Shown here piece by piece: positions 62,856 to 64,000 of a stretch of DNA of 64,000 nt. This stretch comes from QQVM01 sp964544885. Lineage in GTDB: Bacteria; Bacteroidota; Bacteroidia; AKYH767-A; 2013-40CM-41-45. Where the stretch lies: assembly GCA_964544885.1 (NCBI GenBank), contig CAZJDX010000009.1:49869-113868 (forward strand), in the 5' to 3' direction. The notes under the pieces are model-generated. The model had not been told where the DNA came from, did no database searches, and worked only from the letters and a program-made list of their open reading frames with translations. Both the position numbers and the translations under genes were made by a program. Within the stretch, counting starts at the first letter, position 1. Each line of letters begins with the position of its first letter.

Positions 62856-63605
62856 ATGCCAGAAGAGTTTAAATATTTAGAGCTGATTGAGCAATACTGC
62901 GAAGGAAACCTGAACGCAGAAGACAGTCGTGCTTTCGAGAATCAACTTCTTGTTGACGAGAAACTGAAGGATGAATTTGATCTTTATAAAAACATCGTTC
63001 AATCCATGAATTCTATTAAAGTGGATTCAATCAGAGCGAAGTTAAAAGAAATAGATGAGGAACCGATAGATTCCGAAAGGATCAGAAAGAGCAGGTTTAT
63101 ACCCTTCAGCAATAGAAGGTTTTTTGCAATAGCGGCTAGTATAATCGTAGTTCTTGGACTAGCCTATTTGGTGTTTTTTAGCTGGTCAAATGACCGAATG
63201 ATCGCTTCTTATGAGCTTGAAGAGCCCGGATTACCTGTTCTGATGGGGGATGAAACAGCTACTTCATTTGATGAAGCCATGAATGCATATAAACTGAACG
63301 ATCTTGATAAGTCTTTGTCAATACTGTACAGAATAGAAGCCAAGAAACCGGATAATGATACAGCAATTTACTTTATAGGAGTAATTCTGGCCAGACAGAA
63401 CAAAATAAATGCGGCCCTTCCATATCTAATAAATGTTTCAAATAATCCACGTACACGATTCAAACAAAAAGCAATGTATCACTTAGGGATTTCCTATTGG
63501 AAGGAGAACGAATTGGAAAGTGCCAGGGATTTGTTTATGCAACTTTCTAACGATAAGGATTCGCCATATTCAGAAAATGCAAAAAGGATTTTAAGGCAGT
63601 TATAA
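62856..63605 (+). CDS. Anti-sigma-like membrane protein with TPR-like end
   Basis: A 249-residue protein. The N terminus (YLELIEQYCEGNLNAEDSRA) is like those of anti-sigma factors of ECF pairs, and a membrane helix follows at about 88-107 (FFAIAASIIVVLGLAYLVFF). The outer part (about 145-245) is TPR-like (AYKLNDLDKSLSILYRIEAK; YHLGISYWKENELESARDLF). The pair with the sigma gene is the rightmost gene group of the element. Confidence 0.78.
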   Translation: MPEEFKYLELIEQYCEGNLNAEDSRAFENQLLVDEKLKDEFDLYKNIVQSMNSIKVDSIRAKLKEIDEEPIDSERIRKSRFIPFSNRRFFAIAASIIVVLGLAYLVFFSWSNDRMIASYELEEPGLPVLMGDETATSFDEAMNAYKLNDLDKSLSILYRIEAKKPDNDTAIYFIGVILARQNKINAALPYLINVSNNPRTRFKQKAMYHLGISYWKENELESARDLFMQLSNDKDSPYSENAKRILRQL

Positions 63606-63652
63606 TTTTTCATGATCGCCCAAAAAGCATCAACAATTTGTTAATTTACCTA

Positions 63653-63694
63653 TTAACCTGAATCAACCCGAATCTATTAAAAAATTAGCCTGAA
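63653..63694 (+). repeat. Arm-type repeats inside the right end
   Basis: TTAACCTGAA (63653-63662), CAACCCGAA (63664-63672) and TTAGCCTGAA (63685-63694), followed by an AT-rich run to the att core at 63750. The order and flanks match, on the other strand, the block at 14000-14100. Confidence 0.65.
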
Positions 63695-63749
63695 GCAAAA
63701 TTCCATTAACCATAATTGCTTGTAATCTAGTGTATATCAAATATATACT

Positions 63750-63770
63750 AGTCCCGTCCGGACCGCTTAA
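63750..63770 (+). repeat. attR: right copy of the 21-bp direct repeat
   Basis: Identical to 16468-16488, with no tRNA body upstream. The outer base differs (C instead of A). It marks the right limit of the element. Confidence 0.9.
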
Positions 63771-63803
63771 CACCCTGTAAATCAATCATTTACAGGGTGT
63801 TTG
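63771..63803. terminator. Hairpin directly outside attR
   Basis: CACCCTGTAAAT and ATTTACAGGGTG form a perfect 12-bp stem with a 5-nt loop and a T-run. It is probably the tRNA-Asp terminator displaced by the insertion, or that of another element. Confidence 0.75.
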
Positions 63804-63951
63804 CTTTTCGTTACGGTCCTTAATTAGCCGGAATTCGGAGTAGCATTAGCCTGAATCGGGGTCGCGGAATGACTTAATTAGCGGTTCATTTTTTAATTCT
63901 TATTCCATTTCGCCAATATTCAAATTGTTTTTCTAAAAACCTCAAGTGATT
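63804..63951. other. Flank with further arm-type repeats, no gene
   Basis: TTAGCCGGAA (63824-63833) and TTAGCCTGAA (63846-63855) lie just outside attR, placed as the arm sites are placed after attL. This suggests the left end of another related element, or a remnant, abuts this one in tandem. No coding sequence is seen up to the window edge. Confidence 0.45.
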
Positions 63952-63993
63952 ATTCCGGCGATACTGACCCGTCTATTCCGGCCATGTTGACCC
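63952..63993. repeat. Possible IS21-like terminal repeats
   Basis: ATTCCGGCGATACTGACCC (63952-63970) and ATTCCGGCCATGTTGACCC (63975-63993) are imperfect direct repeats with a 23-bp period. Multiple TTCCGG/TGACCC repeats are typical of IS21-family ends. The transposase genes would lie beyond the window. Confidence 0.4.
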
Positions 63994-64000
63994 ACCCCCT

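Larger units (their letters stand above)
16468..63770. mobile_element. Integrative element of about 47.3 kb in tRNA-Asp
   Basis: The limits are the 21-bp direct repeats at 16468-16488 (tRNA 3' end) and 63750-63770 (repeat alone, no tRNA body). A tyrosine recombinase gene begins 240 bp inside the left end. TTAGCCYGAA-type arm repeats lie inside both ends. I recognised no relaxase, coupling ATPase or type IV secretion gene, so it looks like a genomic island that moves passively or is mobilised by a helper. Its cargo is described gene by gene below. By eye much of the cargo is more A+T-rich than the flanking chromosome, except the methylase-helicase region. Confidence 0.85.

Noticed and set aside
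63750..63770. Second tRNA-Asp gene at the right end
   Set aside because: Only the 3' 21 bp are present; the upstream sequence has no D-arm or anticodon arm.
16468..63770. Conjugative element (ICE) or prophage
   Set aside because: No relaxase, coupling protein, type IV secretion, capsid, terminase or tail genes were recognised; it is listed as an integrative element only.
1..64000. CRISPR arrays
   Set aside because: No regularly spaced repeats of 25-40 bp with unique spacers were seen anywhere.

Overview
The window is bacterial and almost certainly from the phylum Bacteroidota. Three large secreted proteins end in type IX secretion (T9SS) sorting domains. Several promoters fit the Bacteroidota pattern TTG-N19-TANNTTTG, best seen at 7696-7725 and 7939-7968, and genes mostly lack strong Shine-Dalgarno sites. 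The family level cannot be fixed from the sequence.

Positions 1-13.5 kb are ordinary chromosome. They hold the end of upp, a membrane protein and a YjjG-like HAD phosphatase, a Cys/Ser/Lys-rich small exported protein, a MacB/FtsX-type permease, a CotH/lamin-tail T9SS protein, the ribosomal operon rpsF-rpsR-rplI, paaZ with a small partner gene, a propeller-like T9SS protein, and an AraC-type regulator.

Positions 13.6-16.5 kb form an insertion hotspot beside tRNA-Asp(GTC), at 16410-16483. The stretch contains an ATPase pseudogene, an inverted copy of the tRNA 3' end with integrase-arm-like repeats, a HipBST-type tripartite toxin-antitoxin operon with palindromic operators, and a degenerate tRNA-Asp-like fragment.

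Positions 16468-63770 are a single integrative element of about 47.3 kb. It is bounded by a 21-bp direct repeat of the tRNA-Asp 3' end and carries a tyrosine recombinase next to the tRNA. No conjugation genes were recognised. Its cargo, left to right, is: (a) a seven-gene leftward operon at 18549-24947 with a DegT/AHBA-type PLP enzyme, a Ycf46-like AAA+ ATPase, a coiled-coil protein and several membrane proteins; (b) a tightly packed leftward operon at 25174-39324 with a complete LivHMGF-type ABC importer, its lipoprotein receptor, a radical SAM/SPASM enzyme, a 1286-residue histidine-kinase-like ATPase, a small protein and two large receiver-domain proteins; (c) a defence-like trio at 39722-49319 (DEAD/SNF2 helicase-DUF3883, DUF1156 DNA methylase, HEPN-DUF499 ATPase); (d) a small-gene and serine-recombinase module at 49.6-54.2 kb with a DUF2130 protein; (e) an exported CHAT protease, a LamG T9SS protein, three small membrane/lipoprotein genes and an ECF sigma/anti-sigma-like pair at 54.3-63.6 kb.

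The operon at 25-39 kb, probably with its neighbour at 18.5-25 kb, is the best candidate for an undescribed system. It links uptake or sensing of a small molecule to a phosphorelay-like machine and to two cofactor enzymes, all on a mobile element. The right edge, 63771-64000, shows a further hairpin, more arm-type repeats and IS21-like terminal repeats, so other elements probably continue beyond the window.
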